Part shown: positions 1-14,165 of the stretch, piece by piece
How positions within the stretch are numbered: position 1 is the stretch's first letter
Layout of the letters: each line of letters opens with the position of its first letter
Assembly: GCA_008360975.2 (NCBI GenBank)
Contig: CM039193.1
Location: 19,637,389 to 19,701,388 of the forward strand
Direction: 5' to 3'
Source of the DNA: Lichenostomus cassidix
Lineage: Eukaryota > Chordata > Aves > Passeriformes > Meliphagidae
DNA length: 64,000 nt
Notes under the pieces: generated by a model
The model's input: only the letters and a program-made list of their open reading frames with translations
What the model was told of the DNA's origin: nothing
Database searches by the model: none
Position numbers and translations under genes: made by a program

Positions 1-2681
1 GTGTGGTTCTGGTCAGGGTTATTAATGTCTCATTTTTCATAAGCATAAAGAAATACAAGGAAAATACCCACCTAAAATGAAAAAAAAAAAAAAGTTGTCT
101 GTCTTTTTTTTTCCCCTTTTTTTTTTTTTTAAGATGGCCTCTGATAACAGGAATTCACAAGGGAAAATGTGGTTAAAAGCCCATTTTGTAACTAGATCCT
201 AGATGCACATACCATCAATACTCCAGTTCTGGCTCCCTTTTATCAGGCTAATCATAGCTGCTGTGTTTTGTTGTCAAAACATCTCCTGTAGAAGTCAGAC
301 CAGAGAGTCCTTTCAGTAGCGGAAATGTAAGGTTAATATACCAATGCTCTCTGTATTAAGAATCTCCTGCCTCCTAAAAGCATGTGAAAAAAAAGATATA
401 ATAAATAAATAAATAACATTCACAAACCCAGGGCTCTTCTTGGCCCACTCCTGCAATATATCAAATCATCAGCAACCACAGTGACTTCTCAGTTTACAGA
501 TGTATTCGTGTTTCTGCAGAAGGAGCAATAAAAAGGCTACTGCAGAGTTGTTCCCTGTGAGCAGTGAATTCTGTGAGGAGCTGCAGCAGGTCAGAGCTCA
601 GGGAGGGTGAGAGCCACCTGCCCTGCCTGGCAGGACTGACCACACCACCTTCCCAGGGCAAGCCCTGTCAGGTTTGGGACCCTTGTGGCAATAAGAATGT
701 GGCATGTGCCCTGTTGTGATTAATCGCCTTCTGATCAATTGATTTGGTGACACAAACAGGTGTCTGGCTAGCTCAGGCCAATGGTCAGAGAAGCCCAAGG
801 GAGACACCCCTTGGGAGGGAAGCTCTGATCCCCAATCCCACCCAGGTGAGCTCCAGGTGGAGTTCCCCCCAGGCCAGGCACATGGAGACCCCAGCAGTCA
901 ATGCAAGCCAGGAAGCAGAAGTAGTTTGGGCAAGCACAGTTGCCTGGAATCGAATTATCTGTAGTTCCATCTAATTAGTAACTGATGGGCTCAGAGGGCT
1001 GTGAGAGCTTGGTGAGGAGGGGGATGGATGATGAGAAGGCACTAGAAGATTTTGGATGAGGAAAGAGGTGCTCTGGTTGGACGATTTAGGATTTTACTGG
1101 CTGTTCAGTGACGTGGAAGACACAACTAGTTTGTGTCAGAGTGGTGCAGAGCTGTGCCTGTGTGTGAGCACCAGGCAGGCTCTCCTCTGCCATGGCCTCT
1201 AACACATCTCACGGCTTTTGGACATAGACACAGCCTGGGAAGCTCCTGGAAACATGGCCTGTGAGTCCAAGGTTTCTCTGGGCTAGGGTTTCCTCAGACT
1301 TTTAATCCAAATACGAATAGAGGAATAGTTTACATCCAAACCAAAGTAATGTGTTGTGAAGCTGCTCCAAGCCTGAACTCCTGAGTTCCATCCAGCCTTG
1401 TTTCTCAGGCAAAATCATATGATTGTGTCTGGGAGTTGAGGATGTCTCTCTGTATGAAGACATGACCATCAATTCTGAAAAAACACAGTGTTAAATGAAC
1501 CCAAAGAATTTGGAGGCTGTTCAGGTGCTGTTTCGCAAATCCCTCAATCTTTTCCCTGTGCTGTCTCTGGGAGCACCTGTGGTTGCACCGAGTGGTTTCC
1601 CTGCCTCCTGTGGCACATCCAGGCACACACTGGACTGGTGCTGGGGCTGTACTCCAAACTGGGATTGGGATTAGCCCTGCTACAACTGCAGGCTGTGCCC
1701 CCCTCCCTTGGTACCACCTGGAGTGCTTGGAGTTTGGACCCTGCTCTTGCTGCACATACCAGAGAAGGAGCTAATCATTAATATACATGAAGAAAATTCT
1801 CTGTTCAGCAGTAATCCTTAACATCAGCAGCAGAATTGGAGAAACAAACCTCTTTTTGCCAGTCATTTTGAACTAAATACATGAGCCTCGCTGGTCTGCA
1901 TTGTCTGTTCCCTCAAGCAACGTGCAAGTGTCACCAGGTGCCCATTGCACATCATGCAGTGACTTCCAGATCTATAATGGCCCATTTCTTTCTTTTTGTT
2001 TACCTTTTATTCCCTGACAGGCATAAACACAGCTATTTGTTCACAGGGATGCTGCTCATCCAGATTTATTTTAATTATTCATTTTCCTGCACAGCTTCTT
2101 TGGGAGACTTTCCTGATTCCACCCCACATGTTACTTGTTGCAAACACACTGGGGAATGTGTCATATTTGCAAAAAATAATATTCCTTCGTTATCACAACA
2201 TCCACTTGGACAAATACTATTTTTGCTTTTTTTTTAAAAAAAAGACATGACATTTCCTTTACATATTTATTAATGGACACAGAGGTGAAAAGATGAACTG
2301 TCAAAGCAGATTATTCATTGCCAAAGAAAGGTCTTAAACACTGTGGATCTGATCCAGAAAACACAACACAGTCTTCCAGGCGGTGTAAGGACCAGAGAGC
2401 TGTGGATGCTGTTAAAAGAAGGTTCCAAAGCCATCAGATTCTCCAAAAGGCTACAGAGAGGTGGAGCAGCAATAGCACACGTGGAGGAAAGAGAGCTGGG
2501 CTGCCAAATTGGATGTGGAATGTGCATCTTTGCTGACTGTGGCCAGCTGGTGTAGAACCTGAAATCCTGCAGGTGCCTTTTGGTGACAAAAGCTGCTGGG
2601 AACCAGCAATTTACCATCGAAAATGCTGAGCTCTGGTAGCTACTCCAGCATGGGGGCATTGGTGAGGAGAAGGAGGAGGCA
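1..2681. other. Noncoding, no gene recognised
   Basis: I see no exon with convincing splice sites and frame here. The start holds A- and T-rich runs (about 79-134) and a short AAAT/AATA run near 398-415. Open frames are short and overlap on both strands, as expected by chance in vertebrate intergenic or intronic DNA. Confidence 0.6.
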
Positions 2682-2836
2682 GAGCTGTGCTGAGCACTGG
2701 TCACTGCAAGAGCACTCTGAGCTGCAGAGCAGGACACTGGCCACTGCAGCAGCACTGGTCACTGCAGAGCTGTGCTGGACACTGGTCACTGCAGAGCTGT
2801 GCTGGACACTGGCCACTGCAGCAGCACCCTGAGCTG
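2682..2836. repeat. GC-rich minisatellite, about 27-bp unit
   Basis: The unit, roughly GAGCTGTGCTGGACACTGG followed by TCACTGCA, recurs with substitutions (TCACTGCA or CCACTGCA) and indels. The last two full units are almost identical, and the array is open in several frames on both strands. That explains the overlapping short open frames here, so none is called as a gene. Confidence 0.8.
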
Positions 2837-5800
2837 CTCTTGGCTGGCCAGGCTGGCTGGGTGATGTGCCCAGCACGTGTGGCTGGGTGGGGAACACTTT
2901 GGACAACAAGGGTGGTGTCCATTCCCTGGCCATGTGCAGGGCGGAGTCACACAATCCTGGATGGGAAGGGGTAACAAATAGCATGAGGAAATCATGTGGA
3001 GATGAGGGGAAGCAAACTCATGTTCATGGCAGGAAGGAGAGAAAGGGTGGAGAAAGTGGAATGATGGGGAGGAGGGCACAGAAAGACACAGGTCCACTTT
3101 CTGTTGTGACGAAGTCTGACCTTGGGCTAAACCATATTTACAAATCTGACAATCAGCAGATTGTTATAGTCATAGTCATTCTGAGGCTATGACTAGATTA
3201 ATATCTCTATATAACTATAATTAAAATGACAGAACTCAAACCCTGTCTTTTTCCAAAATAAAACTTCCCTTTTCATCTATTCAAAGATTTGAGATGCACT
3301 TTTACAAGGCTGATGTCAAGATGTCACTAGAAATGCACGAGGCCACATGGTGATATCATGGTGCAAGACAGAGTCACAAGCAAGGCATGTAAACTTTATG
3401 AAATATTGTCATTTTTTTCCCTTCCGTTTTGGCCATTGCCTAAACTGGAACCATAAAACTCATCTTAAAATAGCACTACAGGTTAAAAAAAAAAAAAAAA
3501 AAGGAAAAGTACTGAACTGGATTTTGTTTTCCAGCCGAGTTTGTTCAAACAGCCTTTGCTAATAGTAGAGCTTTGGGGCAATTCTGTGGACCCTAAGAAA
3601 GTGAATTGTATTGCACATATCTGGGCTCTTAGCAATAATTTCCTATCTCCTTGCAAAGCTGGGAACATTTCCCTATCTACCTATGCACAGATATATTATA
3701 TGTCAAGATGAAGGGTAAAATAGTCTTGTGTTCAATATTTAGTTTAAAGTTATGTAAACAGTATTAACTGATCTGTCAAAAATGTGTTCATGGAAAACGC
3801 TTGACTAAGCTGATCCCTGTTTTTGGAAAGGTTGCCTGTACAGACACTTACAGCACATCTGCTTACCACAGACCTGGTGTCTTCAGAGGCAGCCAAGCAG
3901 CCTCCTAGTTACACATTTCCAAACAGTAATTGTGGAGTAAATGCTTCAAAGGTATTAAACATATAACTGTAAACTGCTGGGGGTCCAGTGACACAGAAAA
4001 CGTCGTGATCGAGTCCGAGCCTGTTCTTCGTGCAGCTGAGATGGAAATGGAGGCAAAGCAGTATCAGAGCCCAAGGGGTTGTGGGGGCCTGGTGGGGTTT
4101 GGTGGCCAGGGCTGGCTGGAGCAGACCTTGCTGGCTCAGGTCCCATGAAGAGATTTGGTGTCAGAAAACTCAAACCTTTGTGGTGCCTTAGAAGCTCTGT
4201 CCTGCCCTATTGCTGCAGCGCTGGTGTGGCCATTCAGGTGTCACCCAGGCTGGAGCCAGAACTGGGGCCATCTTTGATGGCCAGGTGAGGACACTCAGAA
4301 GCTTAATTACTGCTGTGTCAATCTGCCAAAATTGGTCCTTTTTCTAACAAGCTCCATATGTGGGTCCAACACTCTCATATAGTCACCAAGGATAAGCAAA
4401 GTATTTGGTGTCTGCTCTTGGAGCTAGGAGGGACTTCCAGATGTGACCTTGGCTCCTGCTTTGGGTTCAACCACCTTTCTATTCACATTTTTGCTGGCCT
4501 GGTTCCAGGGACTGATGATGTCTGTTTGCTGTGGAAGGGAAAGCCCAGAAAGACACCGAGAAATTCAGCCTTTACTAGAGAGTTCCTGGGAGCACTGGGG
4601 AGCCGTGGCCAGGGGTGGGTAGGTGCCCACACAAAGCCTTCAGACATTTCTGAAGCTTATTCTCTTGTGAAATTAATTTCTTATGAACTAGAGATAAAAG
4701 GAAGAGACTGACTGAAATCTTGGTGAGAAGAAGAAATGAGAGATCTCCACAGAAAATTTTCCATAAGATGTGAGGGGTGGAAACTGTTGGAGGAACACAC
4801 CAGCATACTGCAAACAGCAGTGAGCTATGGGATGGAGCAGTGTCTGGAAGGACAGGAAGAAAATCAAGGACCTTTTGATACATTTGATACATCTTAAAGA
4901 AAGGAGATTGGAAAGTATCTCATGTTAGTGAAGGGGAAATTACAGAATTCAAGGTTAAATGAAAAGAGCTAAGCATAATTAGAATTAAAAGGGATGAAAG
5001 AAGGATGAAAGATGGTGAGATGACATGGACATGCTGTTGGAAGGGAGAACAGGCCAGTACCCTACCAGAGAAATGAGGAAAACCAGTCAGCTCATATTTC
5101 CTGGGAGAACTGGGGAGCCAGGACAGAGCCACGAGTGAGAAATTGCATCAGACATAGTTGCAGATGCATTTCTTTGGATTCAGCTGGATCTTACAGCAGC
5201 TTAATTGGAAAGGTAATGGTACAGAGGTAGAGAGAATGAATTTTCTGGTGTGTTAAAAGCTCCAGGGGGAAAAAAAGGAGTGAAATTCAGTCAGTAGGCC
5301 AGACTCTGGGAGAACAGGATAGACTGGACTGAAATGAAGCTTGAAAGCAAATGTGCAATTTTCAAATTGAGAAAAGGACAGGGAGGAGAGGTCTGCAAAC
5401 AGAGGAGGAGAGGAAAACTAATTGAATTATCTGGATGATCAGTGAGCAGAACACACTGCACATCACAATTTGCACAGCAGAGAGGTGAGAAAGAGCAGTG
5501 CTAAGGGTAGAATATTGCAGATTAACCATTTCAGAGTGCCTGAGAGAGTCAAATAGGAGTTGCAGCCCAATTGAAGGAGCAAGGAGATGCCAGTGTGAGA
5601 AACTGGTTGGGTTCTCCCTCCAGAACCTGACAGCACCAAGAGTGTGTGTGGGAATCTGGGAGGAGAAGAAAGAGCCTTGGATCAAGCATGGAGGAGGATG
5701 GGGAGAGGCTGGGCAAGCAAAAGGGCTTGGAAGCAGCAGGAACAGGAGGGATCCCCAACTATTTGCACCATGTCTGCTCCTGATCAAGAAAGCTCAGAGA

Positions 5801-8800
5801 AAGGAAGATGCTTGGAAGAGGTAGAGAGCACAGGTGAGGTCCTGAGAGCTGGAGGAGCTGTGGGTGCCTTGGTGAGCACACAGGGTCCATAAAGAGCCAG
5901 GAGGGGAGAGAAAATCAGGAGTGGCAGCACTGGAGTGCTGGTGGAGGTGAGGGGTTGGTGTAGCTGGGTGGAGGGTGTGGTACCTCGGCAGGACAGGGAC
6001 ACGACCCAAAGCTGTCAGAGGAAAGGATGAGGAGCAAGGATGAGGAGCATGGTGGGAAGAGGATAGGCTTGGCATGGAAAATGGGAGGGCCTAAGGAAGA
6101 TAACATTGCCAGATGCTGCAATGGACACAGGGTGAGATCAGAGCCACGGCAGACAGGAGCGTGTACAAAATCAAAAAACAAGAGGCAGCTCCTGCCTGTG
6201 GTTTCCAGGTACAGCACTTGGCTGCTGTACCAGAAGTGATTGATTACAGAATTAGGCTGGTGCTATTTTGGCCCTGTGACTTCAGATGCTGTAATCTAAG
6301 CCCGCTGTGTGCTTATCCTTGCTGCAAGGATAACTCTTGAGGCATAGGGATGCTTTTGGGGGAGACACGTCAGAAAGCTTTTCCCCAAACTGCGTTTGTA
6401 ATCCTGCCACTCCTCTCATCAATCACCAGGCGAGTACAGAACTGGTGGTGTGCTTCCTGTTGGAGTGTTGTGAATTTTCAAAGGCAAAGTGCACTATTGT
6501 TTGATAGCCAATTATTCACTGGCATTGATAAACAGGCTCTGCCTGCGATTACTGCAGCAATTACTCACTCTCCTAATTTAGACACAGGGAAAAATTAATT
6601 CAAGCTTCCAGTTGATCATTTATATCTTTGGCTTTTGTAATACACATCACAGCACGCTGAAAACAACTCCACCGTAAAGGAAACTGATCTGTTCAAATTG
6701 ATAAGGTGTTTTACTCTCGTTCTGTCACTGAGGGAGGCATGACCGAGTCCAAGCTGAAAAGCTGTGGCTGAAGGTGGGGGTTTTTATGTTTTGGGGATAC
6801 AAAAATATGAAAATAATTTTGTTAAACCCTAAATTAAAAACAGAAGGGAGAGATGTCACTGCAGTCAGAAGGGAACTCCATGTACAGCTAAGCAAGCAAA
6901 TAAAACAGTAGTAGATGTTAAAGTAGTTTGACCTCATCTTGCCCCCAGGCCACCCTTCAAGTGCTGATGGACCCAACTCCAGCCAGCAGACATCGAAGAT
7001 GCTCAGGGGAGGCTGGTGGGGAGAAACTGGAGAATGTTGGCAGCCCAGTTCGGAATGAAGTGGAGGTGGCAGAGGCACTTAAAGCTGTTAACAGGTTTGT
7101 TAATGGCAAGTTGAACCATTACTTGCTCCTTCTAATAACTCAGGAGCTGCGAGATGGAAAGGTATCCACATACAACTGGAAGAGGGAAAAGCTTTTGTTC
7201 ATTTTCTTGTTATTATTAAAGTTCCTCCACAGCTTGGAAAGGGCACAAGAGTGTTGTGGTAACTGTGAGACTGAGGGAAGAAGCAGCACCTGGGAAGTGC
7301 CTTCTCAAGGCTCCTCCATGTTCATGCTGTGGTTTCACTTTCCGTAGCTCTCCCTACACTTGCTGCTGGCAGAGGTTCAGCTGCCTCCGAGGAGCAGGAA
7401 GAGCCTTTCCTCGGAACACGTCTGGCAGTACATCCCTGCCCAGTTGAGAGCAAGGTGGAGCCTCTCTCGTGTCTGGTGAGCAACATGCACGGGCAGGCGA
7501 TGCCTGGTGCTCTGAGTACAGCAAACTTTGCCTCTGGAGCAGAGCACAGATTGCTGCAGTTTCGTTTTCCAACTCCTGGTTTATTTGCCCCAAGTGCTGT
7601 CACTGCAGAGAACTTTCCTGCTCAGGTGCAGGGTAGAACCTGAGTGACCCCAGGCATTTTTTTTTTCACTCAGATCTTGTCCTGGGAAGCACCCATGCCA
7701 GGCAGTGTTCCCAGAAGGAATGCCAGCACTTTTTACAGTACTCGTTGCAGATGGGGTGAAACACAAACAAGGCCATGGCACCTCTGCTGCTCAAAGCAGA
7801 TTTGAGGCAAATAATTGGGTGTAAAACTGAAAGGCAGCAAAATATTGTCGCCTCTCCAACATCTGTCCCAACTGACAATGTGGTAGCTCAGAGCATTCAG
7901 CCAAGGCAGGCTAGGCTGAGCCTAAGTTTGGCTCAATAACAAGAATTAGAAGATTGTTTCAACGGGGAGCCAGAGTCAGGCCTTCACTCATTGCTCCTTC
8001 AGCACAGTGATGTTTGATTAGCAGCAGGTCGTTATGGTTAATGGGCAGCCCGGGCAGGTGCACTGCCCACAGTGAGCTCTGCAGGGGCTGGAGATGCTTC
8101 TGCCTCTTCCCAGCTCTGGTGGGAGCCCATGTCCTGTCCCCCCTCACTGCCACCGTGGCTCTGCCCATCTTTGGGATGCCTGGAGCTCCTCTAATCTGTC
8201 TACATGCCAGGCAAGCAGAGCTCTCTCTGCCTCTTCAGGAGGCACTCACACTCCTGTGCCTGAGCCAAGCAGGGTGTGCTGGGGAGAAGAGGGACACTGC
8301 TCTGGGAATGTGCTGTGGCCACACGCCCTCCATCTAGGGGGTGGGAATGGACACAGCTCTGCAGCTGCTGCCCATGGGAGCTGCTGGCTGGGAACCCTAC
8401 GCCTGCACATGGCACAGCCATGGGAAATACACATCAGAGGTGCAAGCAGAGACTGCAGCACCCTGAGATTCCCAGCCTTGGTGTTTGCTCCAGGTGTGCA
8501 TGGTCACAAAGCCCTGACCGTGCTGTTATAACTGGGCTGATCAGAAAGAAAAGAGAAAACTATCAGAGCTCACCTTATCTGAGATAATCATGCACACTCA
8601 GGAACTGTGTAATTCAGTTGCCCTGCTTAGCCAAAAGTTGGAGTTTCTGAAGTTTATTTCCTGTCTTTATAGCAACTGTCTGGCCCTTTATTTATTTTCA
8701 CTGAAAGCTGCTGGTGTGCTAAAAATAATTTTTGGAGCAATTCTTGTGGCAGATTGTATAACAATCACAGGCTGAAGCTGGAGCAGTTGGGAAGTGAAGG

Positions 8801-11800
8801 ATGCTTCCTTGGGCAATCTCTTCTCATGAACTTCCATCATTTTTATTTTTAAGCTTTGTGCTACAGCATTTTGTGTCCCTCGCCACTGAGAAGAGCTGAT
8901 GGCTCGCATTGTTGTTACCTTGAAAGGGCAGTTATCATGGCTAATCCACCCTCCAAGGTTTTTCCTCAGGATAATTATTGTTTTGGTGATTCATCTTGCA
9001 GACCCTGCCCTTCCTTATTCGCACTAAATATCCTACTCCCTGCAATATTTCTGGGTCAGGCTCGTGCCACACATGTGATTTCCGCTTGGGCATGCAAACA
9101 AGACAAGATGGATTTAAAGGTCAGCCAGCGCCGGGCTGGCCACCCTCAACACTGCCCCAGCAGCTCTGCATGTCACCTGTGGTGATGTTGTCACATGGGG
9201 AAGGTTTGGGGCTGGACGGGCACAGGGTGGTCAGGTAAAGGTCACTTGTGTAGGGTGGGGGGACAGTGTTGTTATGCCGGAAAATTTCACTGCTCCTGTC
9301 TTTAGTGGAAAACATTATCACCAGCACATCCTGGCATGTAATTTGGCCTCATTTATTATTGTCGAGTGTTGGCTTAATGCTTATGGTGCATTTCTAAGGT
9401 ACTTAGAGAGGGTTGTGGTTTTTCAAGGAAACATAACTCATGGAGGATAGGGGAGGGGGAATCCTGGAAGGTTTTGGCACAAACTGACTCAAATTTTACT
9501 GAACATGAAAAATATAACCGGGGCAGGCTTTGACATGATCTCTTCATGGCCCAGAGGCCACAGGGAAGGGAATATGCCCAGCAGGCAGGATTACCACTCG
9601 GGAGACCTGGGCTCTGGTTTTCCTGCCAGTGTGCTTGTCCAGGTCTGTTCATACATCCTGTGCTCCCCAGCCTGGGTGCAAACCACCGTGGCTTGTAGCA
9701 GGCAGATGAGTTGTGTTCCATCTCAGGATACAGAAACTGGATGAAACCCAGAGATGGCACCAAAAATGTGGATCAGAAGCTTGGTTTGGGCTTGTTTGGA
9801 AATTTTTTTCCACACTTTTACTTTGATGTTTGTGCTAGAAAGGTGGGCTCAGCTCACACCTTGTTTGGTGGCCCTCCCTGATGGTGTCACAGAACAGGAG
9901 AGAGGGAGCACTGTCACAGGGAGTCAGGAAAAGCCCACCAGGTGGTTTCATCCTGCTGGCCTTTGTAAGGCACCCTGGCACCAGTGGGTTCCCCCCAGAC
10001 CAGGGCCAGTGCTTGCCTTGCTGCTGAGCTGGAAAGTGCCATGACCCCCTCCAGTGCAGGACTGAACTTGGGCTGCCCCAGCCCCTCACCAGGCTGAAAC
10101 AGCCTCCCCACAACACTGCTGGCTGCAAGATCACTGTGAAATGCAGCTACCACATCTCTCATCTGAGTAGAGCACCTGAATTGGAGAGATCAGTAAGGCA
10201 GCTTCAGGTCCAGAACTGCCAGGTGTGATAGCAAATGTGTATTGGTGGGCAAATTTCATGCAGTGCTGCTTTTAGGTAGGAGCAGGCAGTTTGGTGGCGA
10301 GCTGCTCCCACCAGGTGCACTTGATTTTACTTTAGGTACTTTGGGGGAAATCAAAGTAAAGCACCTTTAAGGACAGAGGAAATAAGGGAGTAAAACACAG
10401 GCTCCAACTTAATTCTTTGTACACCAAGTGTGTGAGGTAGAGGTGGTGCAAGTGATCCTGCAGCCCTCCCAGGGGGTGTGAGTGAGGTGTGATCAGTTCA
10501 CAATAGTTATGTGCTTGCTAGTACAGAGAGGAACTGTGGTCTCACTACACCCCTCCCCCCTCCCCTTATGCCCTGGCTTTGCTCACATCTGAGAGCTCCT
10601 ACCGACACTGAGCACCTGTGAAGTCCCTGCAGTGCTGGGCTGGGAGCTGGGGCTGCTCTGGGTGTCTCTGGCTGCCCCCAGCATGCACCTGCTCTGTCTC
10701 CTTTAGCCAAATCTCCTGTCGAATTGGATTGGATTCTACCACATTCACCCGGTGAACTGGCAGTGTGTTTTAACATCACCACAGCAGTGCAGCCACTGGG
10801 CAGCAGCCTCCTCCTGTGACCCTGTCACACACAGGTGGAGCACGACACCCATCTCCAAACACAGGTGTATCACTTTCGGTATCAAGGTATGACAGCCAGC
10901 ACACCCAGTGCTGACGCACACAGAGGGGATACCTGCACAGGTACCAGCCAAAACAAGCAGGGAACACAGAGTCTGAGAGCTGTCCTGCAGCCACTACCTG
11001 CCAGCAATTATGGGAGGCAGGAACAACCCCAGCCTGCTGTGTGAGGTGCTGTTCTGGTGACCAGAAGGCAGTTCATGGGCTTTTCATGGGCTCTGGCCCA
11101 GTAGTTCCTGGTGATGTTCCTGACTGATGTTACTGTTTTTAAAACCAGATTAATTTTATACATGATTGTAGTCTCACAATCTCTCCCTGCATGGTACATA
11201 GTTATGACCTCTTTTGTGCAAAAAAACCCCACAAAATGGAAGATTACAGTGACTTTTACTCACATGTTTTAAGAAGTCAACATAAATCATGACCACACTG
11301 ATTTGTTTTGAAAACACTCCCAGCAGCCTACACTTACATTTACAGTTTCTTTGAATATATAACACCAATGGCTCAAAGAACTGGGGCTGTGGTGGCAGAA
11401 CAGAGATTCAATCTGCCATCTCTTCCCTGAGTGTTAAATGCTTTGAAATGTCTGAATTTTTATTTTTTCTTTCCCTGGCACAAGAGTTTTGGAGCAACAC
11501 CTGCATGAGCAGCTACCTGGGCAGGTAAAGCTGCTTTCAATGCCTAAAATATCAAAATCACTTTTGTTTGGTTGTACAGTGCTTAAACACTGATGTTGTA
11601 CAGGTACACCTCTTGGGTACCTAAAGATTTGCTTGGGATTTTATTATTGTACAAGGAAAATACCCACTCAAACTACCCAAGCAATAACAGATCCAGTAAA
11701 TGTGTCCAGTAAAGAATCTAAAAATCTGAGGGAATGGTATATTCACCAGGGTTTAGGCAGTAATGAAAACAAAGTTCGGTTTGGTTACTTGCCTCATTTG

Positions 11801-12560
11801 TAGGTAAGTTTTCAAAATGCTTAGTTGGAATTGATTGAGTATTGCTGAAACTCCCAAAGATGCATGTTAGAACAAGCTACCTGTGTATTTTCTGTTAGGC
11901 ATCAGAAGTAACACTTCCAAAGGTTTGTATGGAACTGTCACATGAATTTAGTGTGCAAATCCTTGTTAAAAGCTTTGCTGATCATAAGCAGAAATGTGGA
12001 AACTCAACGAATCACCTCTGGAAAAATGGCATTTGTGAGCTATATCCTCAGAGGACTAAAAATAGAGCTCCATCTGTTTGTTTTCCTTTATGAAGTGGCC
12101 AAGTGTAACACTCCCTTACCAGCCCTAAAAAGGAATTTACATAAAAGGTGGTGACGCAAACCCTTATCTTGTGACTGTCTCATTAGGTCATCGATGGTGG
12201 GCAAGAAATGGCTTAATTTTTGAAGGGTCTTTCCCATCTTCCCTGACCGTGAACCAACTCCAGAAAATGTTTTGGTGCATTATCTGCACAGCAACCTGTT
12301 CCCTTAACAGTGCAAATCTGTTTGAGGAGCCTGCAGTAAACTCAGTTGTTTATCACCTGTAACGTAACACTGAGAGGGAAACTCTCCCACATGCAGTCAT
12401 TTAATTGTGCTCAGAAATGTGCGGCCAAAGGGCAGCAGGGGTGTTTTTCCAGATATACTGAGCTCCACATCTTTAAAACACTTTGCTGAACAGAGCTCAT
12501 GGAGAACCAGACTTTTCAGCTCTATTTAATGATGTGTTGTTTTCTCTTATTTTATTGTAG
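2837..12560. other. Noncoding stretch, no gene recognised
   Basis: About 9.7 kb with no recognisable protein family, RNA gene or repeat family. It contains an A18 run at about 3,485-3,502 and ordinary mixed-composition DNA. Short open frames of 60-145 codons occur on both strands without splice context or family resemblance. It could be intergenic or a long intron of a gene outside the window. Confidence 0.5.
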
Positions 12561-12679
12561 GAAAAACACTTGTCATGGCTTATCTGTCCAACAATGAACA
12601 TGTTGGTGCTGGAAAATGAACGTCCATTGCCTGTACTGCATCTCCTGATGGAACAGTTACAGCCTGGAACGGGCAAGAG
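12561..12679 (+). pseudogene. Decayed WD40-like exon, possibly CDC20/FZR type
   Basis: A 119-nt block lies between a good acceptor (TTATTTTATTGTAG) and a donor (AAGAG then GTGAGG). In one frame it reads SNNEHVGAGK, an in-frame TGA, then TSIACTASPDGTVTAWNGQE. The SPDGTV-AW pattern resembles a WD40 blade such as those in CDC20/FZR proteins. The stop codon argues for a relic. It starts two bases into a codon and ends on a codon boundary, the same phases as the related block at 33,117-33,190. Another frame is also fully open, so a chance resemblance is possible. Confidence 0.25.
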
Positions 12680-13171
12680 GTGAGGAAATACATGAGTTAA
12701 TGTATTTTTCTCTTCCCTTAAAAATGAAATTTAAGACCCAAATCTATCCTGCAATGCCTTCTATATTTTTGGCCCCTGCTTTGTTTATTACAGAATCCTT
12801 CTCCACTTAGGAAAGATCTATTGTGATCTGAGAACACTAAACTCTTTCCAATTCACATATAGACACCTCTAGAAACAGGGATGGCACAGGATAGTTGTAT
12901 CCAAGAGTGAAAATGTGCCAGTTACTCAGGTTCCTAATGTCTCTACATCATGAAATAGTCTCTCTTGCACAGAAATCTCCAGATGTTTAGGTTTCTGATC
13001 ACCTTTTTTTCTTTTCAAGGCATCATTTAAAACACTGTAGAAAAAACAGTGCATCAAGGATGTACAGGTATTTCACTGCTTCTTGATCTGTCTCAAAATA
13101 AAGACAGAAAGCAATACAGAAATGTGGCAGTTTGACAATTCACATTTTTCTTCTGCTGTTGAAGGCTCTTT
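12680..13171. other. Noncoding, no feature seen
   Basis: Ordinary AT-leaning sequence between the WD40-like block and a CR1 fragment. No exon, RNA gene or repeat family is recognisable. Confidence 0.5.
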
Positions 13172-13612
13172 GAATCATAGACTCACAGACTGGTTTGGGT
13201 TGGAAGAGGCCTTAAAATCCAACCCATTCCACCCCTGCCATGGGCAGGGACACCTTTCGTCATCCCAGGCTGCTCCAAGCCCTGTCCAGCCTGGCCTTGG
13301 ACACTGCCAAGGATCCAGGGGCAGCCACAGCTTCTCTGGGCACCCTGTGCCAGGGCCTGACCACCCTCACAGGGAAGAATTCCCTCCCAGTATCCCATCT
13401 CTCCCTGCCCTCTGGCAGTGGGAAATCATTCCCTGTTTCCTGTCCCTCCATCCCTTGCCCCAAGTCCCTCTCCAGATCTCCTGGAGCCCCTTTAGGCACT
13501 GGGAAAGTCAGAGGTCTCCCTGGAGCCTTCTCTTCTCCAGGTGAACACCCCCAGCTCTCCCAGCCTGGCTCCAGAGCAGAGGTGCACAGTAGATGTTTCT
13601 TTTTCATCCAGT
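13172..13612 (-). mobile_element. CR1 LINE 3' fragment, reverse orientation
   Basis: Begins with the reverse of the CR1 3' end (AATCATAGACTCACAGACTGG, then GGTTTGGGTTGGAAGAGGCC) and continues into typical CR1 text: the CCATGGGCAGGGACACCTTTC region, the TGCCAGGGCCTGACCACCCTC region and the CCTGCCCTCTGGCAGTGGGA region. It is a 5'-truncated CR1 on the minus strand, as is common in birds. Open frames inside it on both strands are by-products of the repeat. Confidence 0.85.
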
Positions 13613-14053
13613 CACAGAATTTGTTCTAAGTCTAAAAGCAGCACTGGACTATTTTCTCTTGCCAGTTTTGATGGAGGGAGCTCTGTTTGGAGCGAGATTA
13701 CACAGTGATTAACTCAGTGGTGTTGTCCACTGCCTAAAACACCCTGTTCAGTATTGGATTTACTCATGAGCACTTCAGACTTTTATTTTCGGAGATTAAT
13801 TCCTGAGTGAGCACTCACACTCCCACCAGTCACCCTAAAACCAATACAGTTCCAGAGCTGCTCAGATTTGCCTACTGTCAGAGCTGCATCTCAGTGGAGT
13901 CTTCAAATACTTGGGCTATCCCTCTGTGAGCCAACAGTGACATGAACTGGCAGACTAGGTAGAAAACTTTGTATACAGCTGTGCTACATCTGGATCCAGA
14001 ACATGGGCTCTGAGTTTCACAGGAGCACAGTGCTGCTCCTAAAACCAAAGGAA

Positions 14054-14165
14054 AGGGGATAGAGGGGAACTGGAGAGGGTAGGATTGTTGGGTGTCCTGT
14101 GCAGTGCCAGGAGTTGAACTCCATGATCCTTGTGGGTCCCTTCCCACTCAGGGTACTCTGTGATT
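14054..14165 (+). mobile_element. CR1-like 3' end fragment
   Basis: Reads TTGAACTCCATGATCCTTGT then GGGTCCCTTCCCACTCAGG and ends near TCTGTGATTTT. This is a diverged form of the CR1 3' tail (CTTTGGGTCCCTTCCAACTC with an ATTCTGTGAT end). Confidence 0.6.

Noticed and set aside
13083..13629. Open frames of 115-153 codons on both strands
   Set aside because: They fall within a CR1 3' fragment, which has no coding role at this end of the element.
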